Shown: positions 30,385-39,172 of the stretch, piece by piece
Layout: every line of letters begins with the position of its first letter
Position numbering within the stretch: the first letter of the stretch is position 1
Assembly (NCBI RefSeq): GCF_001905545.1
Contig: NZ_LIPD01000005.1
Span: 62,001 to 126,000 of the forward strand
From: Streptomyces sp. CB02056
Lineage (GTDB): Bacteria; Actinomycetota; Actinomycetes; Streptomycetales; Streptomycetaceae
Length of the DNA: 64,000 nucleotides
Reading direction: 5' to 3'
The notes under the pieces: generated by a model
What the model was told of the DNA's origin: nothing
The model's input: the letters and a program-made list of their open reading frames with translations, nothing else
The model's database searches: none
Made by a program: the position numbers and the translations under genes

Positions 30385-31229
30385 GCACCCTCGCACCGAG
30401 CCAGACCGCCACGCCCGCCGGCCCCGGGCCCGAGCGCCCCGTCTACAAGGTCACCGCCGCGCGTGTGCTGCGCTCGGAGTGGGCCAAGCTGTGGTCCCTG
30501 CGCTCCACCTGGATCACCCTCGGCCTGGCCCTGCTGTTCCTGGTCGCGTTCGGCCTGATCGCCGCCGTCCAGTTCAAGTCCAGGCTCGACTCCGGCCGGC
30601 ACCTGGACCGGGACTTCTCCGACGCCACCACCCTGAGCCTGTCCCTGTTCGGCACCAACTTCGCCCAGCTCGCGCTCGGCGTCCTCGGCGTGCTGATCGC
30701 CGCCGGCGAGTACTCGACCGGCATGATCCGCTCCACCCTGGCCGCCGTGCCGCGCCGCCTGCCGGTCCTCTGGTCCAAGGCGGCCGTGTACGGGGTGATC
30801 GCCCTGCTGCTCGGCACCGTCGGCGTGTTCGTCGCCTTCCTCACCGACAGCGGCATCCTGTCCGGCACCCGCGTGGCGATGGACCTCTCCAGCGCCGGCG
30901 CCGTCCGCGGACTGCTCGGCGCGGGCCTCTACCTCGCCCTCGTCGGCGTGATCGGCGTCGCCCTGGGCGCGCTGCTGCGCTCCGTGGCCGGCGGCATCTC
31001 CGTCCTGGTGGCCACCCTGATGCTGGTCCCCGGCCTCGTCTCGCTGCTCCCCACGTCCTGGCAGAGCCACATCAGCCCGTACCTGCCCAGCCACGCGGGC
31101 GAGGCGATGTTCGCCCTGCACCACGACTCGACCACCCTGTCGCCCGCCGCCGGGCTGGCGGTCTTCCTCCTGTGGACGGTGCTCGCCCTGGCCGGCGCAG
31201 CGGTGCGACTCGTGCGCAGCGACGTCTGA
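30381..31229 (+). CDS. ABC-2 type permease
   Basis: A 282-aa membrane subunit with six predicted spans, for example WITLGLALLFLVAFGLIA, LALGVLGVLIAAGEYSTGMIRSTL (the ABC-2 family motif around GEYSTGMIR), VYGVIALLLGTVGVFVAFL, LYLALVGVIGVALGALL and the C-terminal FLLWTVLALAGAAVRL. Residues 1-35 are a cytosolic Pro/Thr-rich leader. It is coupled to the ATPase by a 4-bp overlap and followed after 72 bp by the sensor kinase. Confidence 0.92.
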   Translation: MSTLAPSQTATPAGPGPERPVYKVTAARVLRSEWAKLWSLRSTWITLGLALLFLVAFGLIAAVQFKSRLDSGRHLDRDFSDATTLSLSLFGTNFAQLALGVLGVLIAAGEYSTGMIRSTLAAVPRRLPVLWSKAAVYGVIALLLGTVGVFVAFLTDSGILSGTRVAMDLSSAGAVRGLLGAGLYLALVGVIGVALGALLRSVAGGISVLVATLMLVPGLVSLLPTSWQSHISPYLPSHAGEAMFALHHDSTTLSPAAGLAVFLLWTVLALAGAAVRLVRSDV

Positions 31230-31301
31230 GAGACTCCGGTGCGGCACCCGGTCCTCCGGGTGCCGCAGCCCCGCCCCTCCCTCGTACGACAGGTGACGAC
31301 C

Positions 31302-32624
31302 GTGAGCCACCTCGACACCCGGGGACCGGTCCCGTCCGCGCCGCCGCCCGTGCCCGACCCGCTCCCCTCCCACCCGGCCTTCGCGCGCCTGGCCCGCCTG
31401 GGCCAGCGGGTCCGGCAGGCCGACCGCGCCCACCCGTGGGTCCTGGACACCGCCGTGGTCGTCGTGGTCCTCCTGGCGTTCGGCCTCCCGGACCTCCTCC
31501 ACGGCGACGCCGACCACGCGCGCGAGCACCGGATCCACTTCGTCCGGCTGCCCCTGGCCGCGACCCTCGCCCTCCAGGCGGGCCTCGTCCTGCCCCTGCT
31601 CTGGCGCCGGCGGCGCCCGACGGCGGCGTTCGCGGCCATCATGACCGTCTTCGTCGTCCAGTGGTCCACGGGCGCGGCACTGCGGGCCGACGCCGCCCTG
31701 CTCGTCGCCCTCTACAGCCTGGCCCTGCACGGGAGCCTGCGGCACCTGGCCTGGGCGTGCGCGGCCATGGCCGCGGCGAGCACCCTGGTCGCCGCGGAGG
31801 TGTCCTCCGGGCTGCCCGTCGGCGACGCGCTGTTCTTCCTGTTCAGCGCCGCGACGGCGGCCGTCGCCCTCGGCATCGCGGTGCGGATCCGCCGCGCCCA
31901 GCTCGCCGGGCTGCGGGAACGCGCGGCCCGGCTGGAGATCGAGCGCGACCAGCGCAGCCGGCTGGCCGCCGTCACCGAGCGCACCAGGGTCGCCCGGGAG
32001 ATGCACGACATCATCGGCCACAACCTGTCCGTCATCGTCACCCTCGCCGACGGCGGCGCCTACGCGGCCGAGGCCTCCCCCGAGCGCGGACGCGAGGCGC
32101 TGCTGCTGATCGGCGACACCAGCCGCCAGGCGCTCGGCGAGCTGCGGCGGATGCTCGGCGTCCTGCGCGACCAGGGCGAGGACGCCGAACTCACCCCGCA
32201 GCCGGGCATCGCCGACGTCGACGGGCTGTGCGCCCGCATCCGCGCGGCCGGCCCCCAGGTGGTGTACACGGCCGCCGGGGACCTCGACGCCCTCGACCGC
32301 GGGGTCCAGCTGATGGCCTACCGCATCGTCCAGGAGTCGCTCACCAACACCCTGAAGCACGCCGGCCCCGGCACCCGGGCCCACGTCACGCTCACCTCCG
32401 GGGACGACCGGCTGCGGGTGCGCGTACGGGACAGCGGCCCGCCCGACGGCCCCCCGCCGTCCGCCCCCGGCCGGCCGCCCCGCGAGGGCCACGGCCTCGC
32501 CGGCATACGGGAACGCGCGGCCCTGTACGGCGGCACCGTCACGGCGGGCCCCGGGCCCGGGGCAGGATGGACCGTGGAGGCCGTACTCGACCTCACCCCC
32601 GACCCGACAGGCGGCCCCGCGTGA
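31302..32624 (+). CDS. Sensor histidine kinase (NarL-partner type)
   Basis: A 440-aa membrane kinase of the HisKA_3 class. Four or so membrane spans lie in residues 50-210 (LDTAVVVVVLLAFGLPDLL, LAATLALQAGLVLPLLW and others). A coiled linker follows, then the dimerisation block REMHDIIGHNLSVIV with phospho-acceptor His235, and a GHKL ATPase domain (YRIVQESLTNTLKHAGP N-box, GHGLAGIRERAALYGG G-box). I chose GTG 31302 (VSHLDT), which follows AGGTGA. The stop overlaps the response regulator start by 4 bp. It probably senses the compound exported by the ABC pair. Confidence 0.9.
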   Translation: MSHLDTRGPVPSAPPPVPDPLPSHPAFARLARLGQRVRQADRAHPWVLDTAVVVVVLLAFGLPDLLHGDADHAREHRIHFVRLPLAATLALQAGLVLPLLWRRRRPTAAFAAIMTVFVVQWSTGAALRADAALLVALYSLALHGSLRHLAWACAAMAAASTLVAAEVSSGLPVGDALFFLFSAATAAVALGIAVRIRRAQLAGLRERAARLEIERDQRSRLAAVTERTRVAREMHDIIGHNLSVIVTLADGGAYAAEASPERGREALLLIGDTSRQALGELRRMLGVLRDQGEDAELTPQPGIADVDGLCARIRAAGPQVVYTAAGDLDALDRGVQLMAYRIVQESLTNTLKHAGPGTRAHVTLTSGDDRLRVRVRDSGPPDGPPPSAPGRPPREGHGLAGIRERAALYGGTVTAGPGPGAGWTVEAVLDLTPDPTGGPA

Positions 32625-33298
32625 CCACCCTCCTCATCGTGGACGACCAGCCCTTGCAGCGGTACGGCTTCCGCATGCTGCTGGAGAGCCAACCCGACAC
32701 CGAGGTCGTCGGCGAGGCCGCCCACGGCGCCGAGGCCGTCCGGCTCACCGCCGACCTGCGGCCCGACGTCGTCCTCATGGACATCCGCATGCCCGGCATG
32801 GACGGCATCGAGGCCACCCGCCGGATCGTCGCCACCGGCGGCCGCTCCCGCGTCCTCGTCCTGACCACCTTCGACCTCGACGAGTACGCCCACTCCGCCC
32901 TGCGGGCCGGCGCCAGCGGCTTCCTCCTCAAGGACGCCCGCCCCGAGGAGCTGCTCTCCGGGATCCGCGCCGTCGCGGTCGGCGACGCCGTCGTCGCCCC
33001 CGCCATCACCCGGCGCCTCCTCGACGCCTACGCCCACCACCTGCCGACCCGGCCGCCGGGCGCCGCCCCCGTCGAGGACAGCCGGCTGCACGCCCTCACC
33101 GACCGCGAGCGCGAGATCCTCGTCGCCGTCGCCCAGGGCTGGAGCAACAACGAGATCGCGAGCCGCCTCGTGCTCGCCGAGTCGACCGTCAAGACCCACG
33201 TCAGCCGCGTGATGGCCAAGATCGGCGCCCGCGACCGCGTCCAGGCCGTGATCTTCGCCTACGACCGCGGCCTCACCCGCCCCAACCCGCCCGTCTGA
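32621..33298 (+). CDS. NarL/LuxR-type response regulator
   Basis: A 225-aa regulator from GTG 32621, overlapping the kinase stop by 4 bp. The receiver domain has LLIVDDQ, phospho-acceptor Asp54 in VVLMDIRMPGMDG, and the Lys in GFLLKDA. The LuxR HTH is LTDREREILVAVAQGWSNNEIASRLVLAESTVKTHVSRVM. It is the last gene of the four-gene ABC/two-component operon and probably activates it. Confidence 0.95.
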   Translation: MTTLLIVDDQPLQRYGFRMLLESQPDTEVVGEAAHGAEAVRLTADLRPDVVLMDIRMPGMDGIEATRRIVATGGRSRVLVLTTFDLDEYAHSALRAGASGFLLKDARPEELLSGIRAVAVGDAVVAPAITRRLLDAYAHHLPTRPPGAAPVEDSRLHALTDREREILVAVAQGWSNNEIASRLVLAESTVKTHVSRVMAKIGARDRVQAVIFAYDRGLTRPNPPV

Positions 33299-33317
33299 CG
33301 GCCGCCCGCCCCCGGCC

Positions 33318-33338
33318 GCGCGCTGTCTTCCAGCGCGC
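33318..33338. terminator. Terminator hairpin between response regulator and APH-type gene
   Basis: An 8-bp perfect stem (GCGCGCTG / CAGCGCGC) with loop TCTTC, 19 bp after the response regulator stop and 21 bp before the convergent stop at 33360. It probably serves both. Confidence 0.65.
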
Positions 33339-33359
33339 CCCTACCGCCCCTACGACCCC

Positions 33360-34244
33360 TCAGCCCCGATCGGCGAGGATCCCCGAGAGCACGCGGCGCG
33401 CGTCACGGGCGTCGGCGCCGTCCTCGCCCAGGCTGTTGGCGCACGAGACGAGCGTCTTCCACAGCGCCCAGCCGCGTCCGCGCGCCCACGTGGCGTCGTC
33501 GACGCCCAGCCGCTTCCGGAACAGGTCGCGGCCGTCGGCCGAGAGCAGGGTCCACGCGATCGCGAGGTCGCAAGCCGGGTCCCCCACGCCACACGTACCG
33601 AAGTCGATGACGGCGGCGAGCCGTCCGTCCTCGAGGAGCAGGTTTCCCTTGGCGAGGTCGCCGTGGAACCAGACGTCGGCCCCGTCCCACCGCGCCGCGA
33701 GCGCCTGAGTCCACAGCTCGTGCGCCGACGCGACGTCGACGTGGCCGCGCAGCCCGTCCAGCGCACCGAGCGCCTGCGCCTCGTACGTCCGCAGCGTCGC
33801 GCCACGGAACCAGTTGTGCTTGCCGGGCTGCGGCCCTTCCGAGGCATCGACGCCCTGCAACGCGGCGACGAAGCCAGCCAGGCTCCCGGCGAAGCCGATC
33901 GGATCGACGACCGACTCGAACGTCGCGGGCGTGCCGTCGATCCACCCGTAGACCGACCACGCGAACGGGAAGGCCGCACCAGGACTCCCCTTCGCCAGCG
34001 GCACCGGGATCGGCAGCGGGAGAGCCGGTGCCAGCTCGGGCAGCCAGCGGTGCTCCTTCTCCACGGCCAGGGCGTACTCCTCCGCGCTGGGCAGCCGGAG
34101 CACCATGTCCTCGCCCAGGTGGAAGGTCCGGTTGTCCCAGCCGCCGTTCTCCACAGCCGTCACAGGCAGTGCGGCCCACTGCGGGAACTGCTCGGCCACG
34201 AGCCGCCCCGCCTGTTCGGCACTGACGGTGACCCGCCGGGGCAT
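33360..34244 (-). CDS. Aminoglycoside-phosphotransferase-fold kinase
   Basis: A 294-aa APH/choline-kinase-fold protein. The N-lobe has NRTFHLGEDMVLRLPS (ATP-binding Lys replaced by Arg in VLRLP, common in this branch). The catalytic Brenner motif HGDLAKGN and metal motif VIDFGTCGVGDPACDLA are intact, so it should be an active phosphotransferase. I took ATG 34244 (MPRRVTVSAEQ). Members phosphorylate aminoglycosides, macrolides, homoserine or other small hydroxyl compounds; the substrate cannot be assigned. Monocistronic, cytosolic. Confidence 0.88.
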   Translation of the reverse strand: MPRRVTVSAEQAGRLVAEQFPQWAALPVTAVENGGWDNRTFHLGEDMVLRLPSAEEYALAVEKEHRWLPELAPALPLPIPVPLAKGSPGAAFPFAWSVYGWIDGTPATFESVVDPIGFAGSLAGFVAALQGVDASEGPQPGKHNWFRGATLRTYEAQALGALDGLRGHVDVASAHELWTQALAARWDGADVWFHGDLAKGNLLLEDGRLAAVIDFGTCGVGDPACDLAIAWTLLSADGRDLFRKRLGVDDATWARGRGWALWKTLVSCANSLGEDGADARDARRVLSGILADRG

Positions 34245-34575
34245 CGGCCCGAGATCCGGAACATCGTTCAACAGGTACCCCCTTGGCTGGCTCCGGTGTG
34301 AGCGGACGGACGCTCGCTCCACGCGAGTAGAACCCACCCGACGCAGGTTCGACAACCCGTATTCGTCGAGCCTCGTGGCACCGTGCCGAGGCTCGCCCAT
34401 GAGCCCTACGGGTGAGGACGTGGTGGCCGCAGCAGCGCGGGGAACCCGGCCGGCTGCCACCGGGCGGCCACCCGGCGCCTGGGGTTCCACGGGACGCGAA
34501 GAGGGCCCGGCCGCTGGTTGCGGCTGGGCCCTCTCGTTGTGTGAAGTGCCCACTCCTGAGCGGGCGGCGCGTGGG
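34245..34575. other. Gene-free interval between APH-type and GH18-like genes
   Basis: A 331-bp interval that holds the terminator at 34500-34534 and a 9-bp inverted repeat CGAGCCTCG/CGAGGCTCG (34367-34375, 34387-34395) about 125 nt upstream of the APH-type start, possibly part of its promoter or leader. I see no gene in it. Confidence 0.6.
34500..34534 (-). terminator. Terminator after the GH18-like gene
   Basis: A 15-bp stem (AGAGGGCCCGGCCGC / GCGGCTGGGCCCTCT, one G-T wobble) with a 5-nt loop and a following CGTTGT, 42 nt beyond the GH18-like stop on the minus strand. Confidence 0.85.
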
Positions 34576-36105
34576 TCAGCTACGCCCGGTGACGTAGAGG
34601 GGCTTCATGTCGACGACCGTGGCGGTCACCGTGTGGCCGAGGCCTTCACGGGCGGCGTTGGCGAGCAGGCCGGTGTCGCCGTCGGCCCGGTAGGCGTACA
34701 GGCCGCCGAGCTTGTTGGCGCGGGCGTACTCGGCCTTGGCCTTCACGCTGCGCGGGGTGTCCAGGGAGATGAACACGCTGCTCTGCTCGCTGTAGAGGAA
34801 GTCGGCGTCGGCGCGGGTGTCGGTATACAGGGTGAAGCCGTTGCGGCCCTTGCCGCCCTCCAGGTCGAGGTAGTTGCGCAGGACGTCCGCCTGCTCGCTC
34901 TTGCCCGACTCGAACGAACCGACCGTCGTGCCGTCGCAGTTCGGCTCGTAGGCGCCCCGCAGCGGCGAGATCGCACTGACCGTCGCCCGCTGGGCGTTGC
35001 GGGTGTGGGTGGCGCAGGCGAGGTGGATGAGGCCCGGGGCGACCTTCAGCTCCTCGACCAGGTACGTCACGGCGGCGTCCACGCTGTTCCCCTCGGGGTC
35101 GTTGGGGTCGTGGCGCAGCGGGGCGTGGTGCCCGAGGCCGGCGGCCCACGGGGTGCCGAAGAGGTCGAAGGCAAGGAGGTTGATGCGCTGCGCGCCGGAG
35201 GCGACGAGCAGCGGGATGTTCATGTCCTTGATCTTGTAGACGGCCGCGGGGGCGCTGATGGCGATGGTGGCGTTCGGGAGCTTCTGCTTGACCGCGCGGA
35301 TGAGCTGGGCGAAGTTCTCCGGGTCCTCGGGGCCGTAGGCGTTGGCGGCGTTGCCCGTGGCGCCCGGGTACTGCCAGTCGAGGTGGAGGGCGGTGAACAT
35401 GGGGAAGGCCTGGAAGATCCGGGCGAGGGAGTCGGCGAACGCCTCCCGGGACTTCGCCTCCTTGGCGATGTGGTGGAAGGCCTCGCTCAACTCCCAGCCG
35501 CCGACGTCGAGTCCGACCTTCAGCTTCGGGTTCCTCTTCGCCAGGGCGGCGACCGTGCCGAGCAGGCCGTGGGCCTTGTCCTGGGTGAAGTCGGCGGCGG
35601 CGTCACCGCTGGGAGCGCCGTCGAAGCCGTAGCCGATGGAGGCGAGGACGGCGCCGAGGCTGTCGGTGAACGTGGCCCGGCCGCGCTGGCCGGCCAGCTT
35701 GAAGTCGCGGGCGGCGCGGTCGATCGCGTCCTTGCGCTCGCCCTCGTCGCCGATGATGCCGACGCCGCCGATGACGATCTCGTCGAAGGCGTCTGCGGGG
35801 ATGCGCGCGATATCCGCGCCCGGCCCGCCCTGGCGGTAGTCGACGCCGGTGCCGGCGGCGGAGGTGCCGTACCGGGAGTCGTGGGCGGCGTCGGCGGCCA
35901 CGTACCCGGACAGGGTCAGGCCGTTGCCGCCCTGGTAGGTGTTGAAGACCGTCTTCGCCGCACGGCGCGGGGTGTAGGAAAGCTTGCTGTCCTCCCGGGC
36001 CGGGTCGAAGCCGTTGGCCTGGTAGGTCTTCTCGGCCGCGCCCTTGCCCCATGCCGTGCCGTTGACGTCGATACCCGGGTCGGTGGCGTTGACCAGCTCA
36101 CTCAT
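34576..36105 (-). CDS. GH18 chitinase-like protein without signal peptide and with degenerate active site
   Basis: A 509-aa protein with a GH18-type (beta/alpha)8 barrel: LSGYVAADAAHDSRYG, VGLDVGGWELSEAFHHIAK (the SxGG-like strand), FPMFTALHLDWQYPG, TIAISAPAAVYKIKD, and the final GGLYAYRADGD. The GH18 catalytic motif is normally DGxDxDxE. Here it reads TALHLDWQ, so the proton-donor Glu is Gln (codon CAG) and two of three Asp are lost. I chose ATG 36105. There is no signal peptide. It resembles chitinase-like subunits of insect toxin complexes more than secreted Streptomyces chitinases. It is probably a carbohydrate-binding or effector protein rather than an active chitinase. Confidence 0.8.
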   Translation of the reverse strand: MSELVNATDPGIDVNGTAWGKGAAEKTYQANGFDPAREDSKLSYTPRRAAKTVFNTYQGGNGLTLSGYVAADAAHDSRYGTSAAGTGVDYRQGGPGADIARIPADAFDEIVIGGVGIIGDEGERKDAIDRAARDFKLAGQRGRATFTDSLGAVLASIGYGFDGAPSGDAAADFTQDKAHGLLGTVAALAKRNPKLKVGLDVGGWELSEAFHHIAKEAKSREAFADSLARIFQAFPMFTALHLDWQYPGATGNAANAYGPEDPENFAQLIRAVKQKLPNATIAISAPAAVYKIKDMNIPLLVASGAQRINLLAFDLFGTPWAAGLGHHAPLRHDPNDPEGNSVDAAVTYLVEELKVAPGLIHLACATHTRNAQRATVSAISPLRGAYEPNCDGTTVGSFESGKSEQADVLRNYLDLEGGKGRNGFTLYTDTRADADFLYSEQSSVFISLDTPRSVKAKAEYARANKLGGLYAYRADGDTGLLANAAREGLGHTVTATVVDMKPLYVTGRS

Positions 36106-36315
36106 GACGTGGATCCCCTCAGTGCACACGATGCGTACGAACGCAGGTCGCCCTCGCCGAACCAGCGGAGCGCTGAACGACCTGTTCCGCATGCATCGTC
36201 GATGACGGCCAGTCAGTTCGGTTTGCTCGATTCTGGATCTTCACTCGAACGGGTGATCTTCGGGCGCTTTGCACCCCTGGAGTGATGGCACTCCTTCAGT
36301 TCGATCCCACGGGGT

Positions 36316-36804
36316 TCAGTCCCAGTCGGTGAACTCGTGTGTCCGACGGCGGTACGGCCCCGGGACGGCGGCGAGGCGGTTCGGCGGCCACATGTCGGGG
36401 TTCTCGCTGAGGGCCAGCACGCCGTCCTGGCGCACCAGCCAGACGTCCTCGTAGTCGAGGTGCAGGACCGCGTCACCGGGCACCTGCGCGAGGAGGCCGT
36501 CGGTCAGGCGGGCCATGTCGTCCTGCTGGCCGGGGATGTCGGTGTGCTTGCCCAGCCGGAACGCGACCGAGACGGTCGGGGTGAAGACGCGGCCGCCGAT
36601 CCGCGGGTCCCCCCAGGGAGTGGGCCTGCAAGGGGTCACCCGGATCCAGGTGCCGTGCACGGTGAGCGCGCCGTCTCCGAGCAGGGTGTCGATGCTTGCG
36701 GTGGCATCGAAGAGCCGCATCGGCCGGGCGGCGTCGGCGAGGCTCCGGGCGACCTCGGCCGTGGTCCACGTGGTCACCAGGTCGAGGCTGTAGGAGATCG
36801 CCAT
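36316..36804 (-). CDS. SitI3-like protein
   Basis: A 162-aa cytosolic protein. The pattern AISYSLDLVTTWTTAEVARSL, HGTWIRVTPCRPTPWGDP, FTPTVSVAFRLGKHTDIPGQQDDMARL and GDAVLHLDYEDVWLVRQDGVLALSENPDMWPPNRL agrees with my memory of the SitI3 family. That family is named after a myxobacterial immunity protein against a contact-dependent toxin and is widespread as orphans in Streptomyces. ATG 36804 has GGGAGGGA upstream. It lies 210 bp upstream of the GH18-like gene on the same strand and may share its transcript. Whether it neutralises anything here is unknown. Confidence 0.65.
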   Translation of the reverse strand: MAISYSLDLVTTWTTAEVARSLADAARPMRLFDATASIDTLLGDGALTVHGTWIRVTPCRPTPWGDPRIGGRVFTPTVSVAFRLGKHTDIPGQQDDMARLTDGLLAQVPGDAVLHLDYEDVWLVRQDGVLALSENPDMWPPNRLAAVPGPYRRRTHEFTDWD

Positions 36805-36902
36805 CTCCGTCCCTCCCTCTTTCTACGGGCTGAGGGAGACCACCTTGCCGTACATGTCGATCACCGTGATGGTCGTGCCCGCCCCGAACACAGGACAGCG
36901 GG

Positions 36903-36940
36903 GTGACGTGGTGATGCCCCGGCGGGCATCACCACGTCAC
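36903..36940 (-). terminator. Terminator after the secreted Cys-repeat protein gene
   Basis: A 17-bp perfect stem (GTGACGTGGTGATGCCC / GGGCATCACCACGTCAC) with a 4-nt loop, 11 bp after the stop at 36951 on the minus strand. Confidence 0.9.
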
Positions 36941-36950
36941 GTCCGCACCG

Positions 36951-38939
36951 TCAGGCGAGCTTCTGGCAGAGCAGCGCGTAGGGCCGGGCCGCCCAGAGCT
37001 GCCACCAGGGCTGGGTGTAGGCCAGGCCCGCGGCGACCTCGTCGTTGGCGCACTGGCCCTTGGCGAAGCCGTAGGAGAAGTCGCCGCCGGCGGCCGCGGT
37101 GGGGCGGTTGTCGCCCTTGTCGAACCAGAGCGTGCGGGTCGATGTCCCCAGCGGGGCCGCGGACTTGGCGCAGAGCGCGCCCATGGTGCGGCCGTTGCGG
37201 CTGTAGCCGGTGAGGACGGAGCCGGCCGGGCACTGGGCCTTGGCGTAGCCGGGTGCCCAGTCGGTGGTCACGTAGGTGCCGCCGTGGTCGACGACGTACG
37301 CGTGGCCGGCGTCCCAGAGGTCCGGCTTCGTGACGTCCGTGCACAGGCCGTTGTCGCCGCCGTGGCTGAGGCCGATCAGCCGGGTGCCGTCCGGGCAGGA
37401 GGCCTTGAGCGCGCGCGGGTCCCAGTCCGGCCGGGTCTTGAGGTAGGCGGAGCGGTTGTCGTCGAACAGGCCGGCGCTGAGCGCGGTCCAGTTCACCAGG
37501 GGCACCGGGGACTGTCCGGCGCCCACCGAGACGAGCGGCCATTCGCGGTGGAAGGCGAGGAAGGGCAGGTCGGCCTCGAGGATCGGGGTGCCGAGGATGG
37601 CGAGCCGGGCCATCAGCGCCCCGTTGATGTCGAGTCCGCCGTAGAGGGCGGCCGTGCCGTTGACGGTCGGCGTGGTGCTGGTGCCGTCGAGGACGACGGA
37701 TCCGTTGACGGCGGCCCGCAGGTACGGCTCGATGGAGGCCTTCACGCCGACCGTGTCGTACAGGGCGATCGAGCCTTCGGCGAGCAGGCCGGCCTTCGCC
37801 GAGGCGGAGCCCCTCAGGTCGAGGCGCAGCGGGGAGACGGTGGAGTTCCCGGGGTCGGTGGTGGTGGTCCAGCCCGGGCCCTTGACGTAGTCGGAGTGGA
37901 CGCCCCACTGGCCGTCGTAGGCCTGCTCGGCGTCGAGGGTGACGGTGCCGTCGGCGCTGACGTCGGCGGAGAGGGTGAAGGCCAGGTTGATCACGACGGG
38001 CAGCGGGCCCACCATCACCACGGGGCTGGCGCTGTACGTGGCGAGCGGGATCCGGACCGGCCCGGTGCTCGCGGTGAGGTTCGCGCTGACCCGCCAGTCC
38101 GCGTGCGCGCCCAGGGTGAAGCCGACCCGGGCCTGCTGGGGGTCGATGAGGCCGAGGCCGCCCTGGTAGGAGAAGTCGATCGCCGGGTGGAGCGAGACCG
38201 AGCCGGACAGCTTCGCCGAACTGCCGTCGGGCAGCGGGACGGTGGCGTCGGCGCTCAGCCCCAGGCTGCCGGAGACCGAGCCCTGGCCGGAGGTCGCTCC
38301 GAAGTCGGTGACGACCTTGACGCCGCCGATCTGCGGGTGGACCTCGAAGCTGCTCGGGCTGACGGCGCTGCGCAGGTTGGTGCTGGTGCCGCCGAGCAGT
38401 TCGGGGAGGGTGGCCGGGCGGGTGGTGACGGCCACCTTCCCGTCGGCGGTCGACTGCACACCGGTGACGGCGACCAGCGCGCCGTGCGGGGCCGCCGGGG
38501 TGGGCGGGCTGTCGATCAGCTGTCCGGGCTGGACGGCGGACGCGGCGTCAGCGGCCGTGGCCTGGGCGGACAGCGACTGCGGACCGGCGGTGGCCGGTGC
38601 GAGCACGGCGGTGCCGCTGTTCGGGTCGAAGGAGGAGAGCGCGAGGACGGGAGCGGTGGTGGCGGTCGCCGGCGCGCTGCCCTGCGCCGGGGCCGCCACC
38701 GTGGCCGCGGCCGTGCCGGACGTCGGGGGCGCCAGCGTCGCCGACGTGCTCGGGTCGGCGGACGAGGCGGACGGGTCGGTGGGCGCGGTCGGCGCGGTGG
38801 TCGAGGGCGCGGTCGTCGAGGTGGTCGCGGTGGTGCTCGCGGCGGCCGGTGAGGCCGCCGCCCCGGTGAGGGCGGCGCCGCAGAGGAGGAGCACGGTGGT
38901 TGTCGCCGCGGCTGACAGCGTCAGCTTGCGCACGGTCAC
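36951..38939 (-). CDS. Secreted protein with three C-terminal Cys repeats
   Basis: A 662-aa exported protein from GTG 38939. Residues 1-35 are a signal peptide (KLTLSAAATTTVLLLCGAALTG, cleavage near ASPAAAS). Residues 36-115 are a Thr/Ser/Ala/Pro-rich stalk. Residues 190-500 are beta-rich with Gly/Ser-rich strands (GSVSGSLGLSADATVPLPDG) and no motif I recognise. The last 145 residues hold three similar units, each with a Cys pair: CPDGTRLIGLSHGGDNGLC, CPAGSVLTGYSRNGRTMGALC, CANDEVAAGLAY to LLC. They are separated by segments ending in DWAPGYAKAQ or FSYGFAKGQ. Probably a cell-wall-associated or extracellular binding protein. Confidence 0.8.
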   Translation of the reverse strand: MTVRKLTLSAAATTTVLLLCGAALTGAAASPAAASTTATTSTTAPSTTAPTAPTDPSASSADPSTSATLAPPTSGTAAATVAAPAQGSAPATATTAPVLALSSFDPNSGTAVLAPATAGPQSLSAQATAADAASAVQPGQLIDSPPTPAAPHGALVAVTGVQSTADGKVAVTTRPATLPELLGGTSTNLRSAVSPSSFEVHPQIGGVKVVTDFGATSGQGSVSGSLGLSADATVPLPDGSSAKLSGSVSLHPAIDFSYQGGLGLIDPQQARVGFTLGAHADWRVSANLTASTGPVRIPLATYSASPVVMVGPLPVVINLAFTLSADVSADGTVTLDAEQAYDGQWGVHSDYVKGPGWTTTTDPGNSTVSPLRLDLRGSASAKAGLLAEGSIALYDTVGVKASIEPYLRAAVNGSVVLDGTSTTPTVNGTAALYGGLDINGALMARLAILGTPILEADLPFLAFHREWPLVSVGAGQSPVPLVNWTALSAGLFDDNRSAYLKTRPDWDPRALKASCPDGTRLIGLSHGGDNGLCTDVTKPDLWDAGHAYVVDHGGTYVTTDWAPGYAKAQCPAGSVLTGYSRNGRTMGALCAKSAAPLGTSTRTLWFDKGDNRPTAAAGGDFSYGFAKGQCANDEVAAGLAYTQPWWQLWAARPYALLCQKLA

Positions 38940-39172
38940 GTGGAGGGTCCCTTCGGGGTCAACGGTGCTGAGGCAGTGGTGACTTGTGGCGGGACGCACA
39001 GCTCGGAGTCGTCGCACAGACTCTCGAACCGCCGGGTAACATAACACTGACGGACAGCCCTGTTGACTGGTTCATGCAAATCCCGGGTCACGACCACCGA
39101 GACTTCACCGCGCTGGGGCGGGGCCTTCCCCTCGGGTTCACCCGGCACTCGGCGCCCGGCACCGTGGCACCG

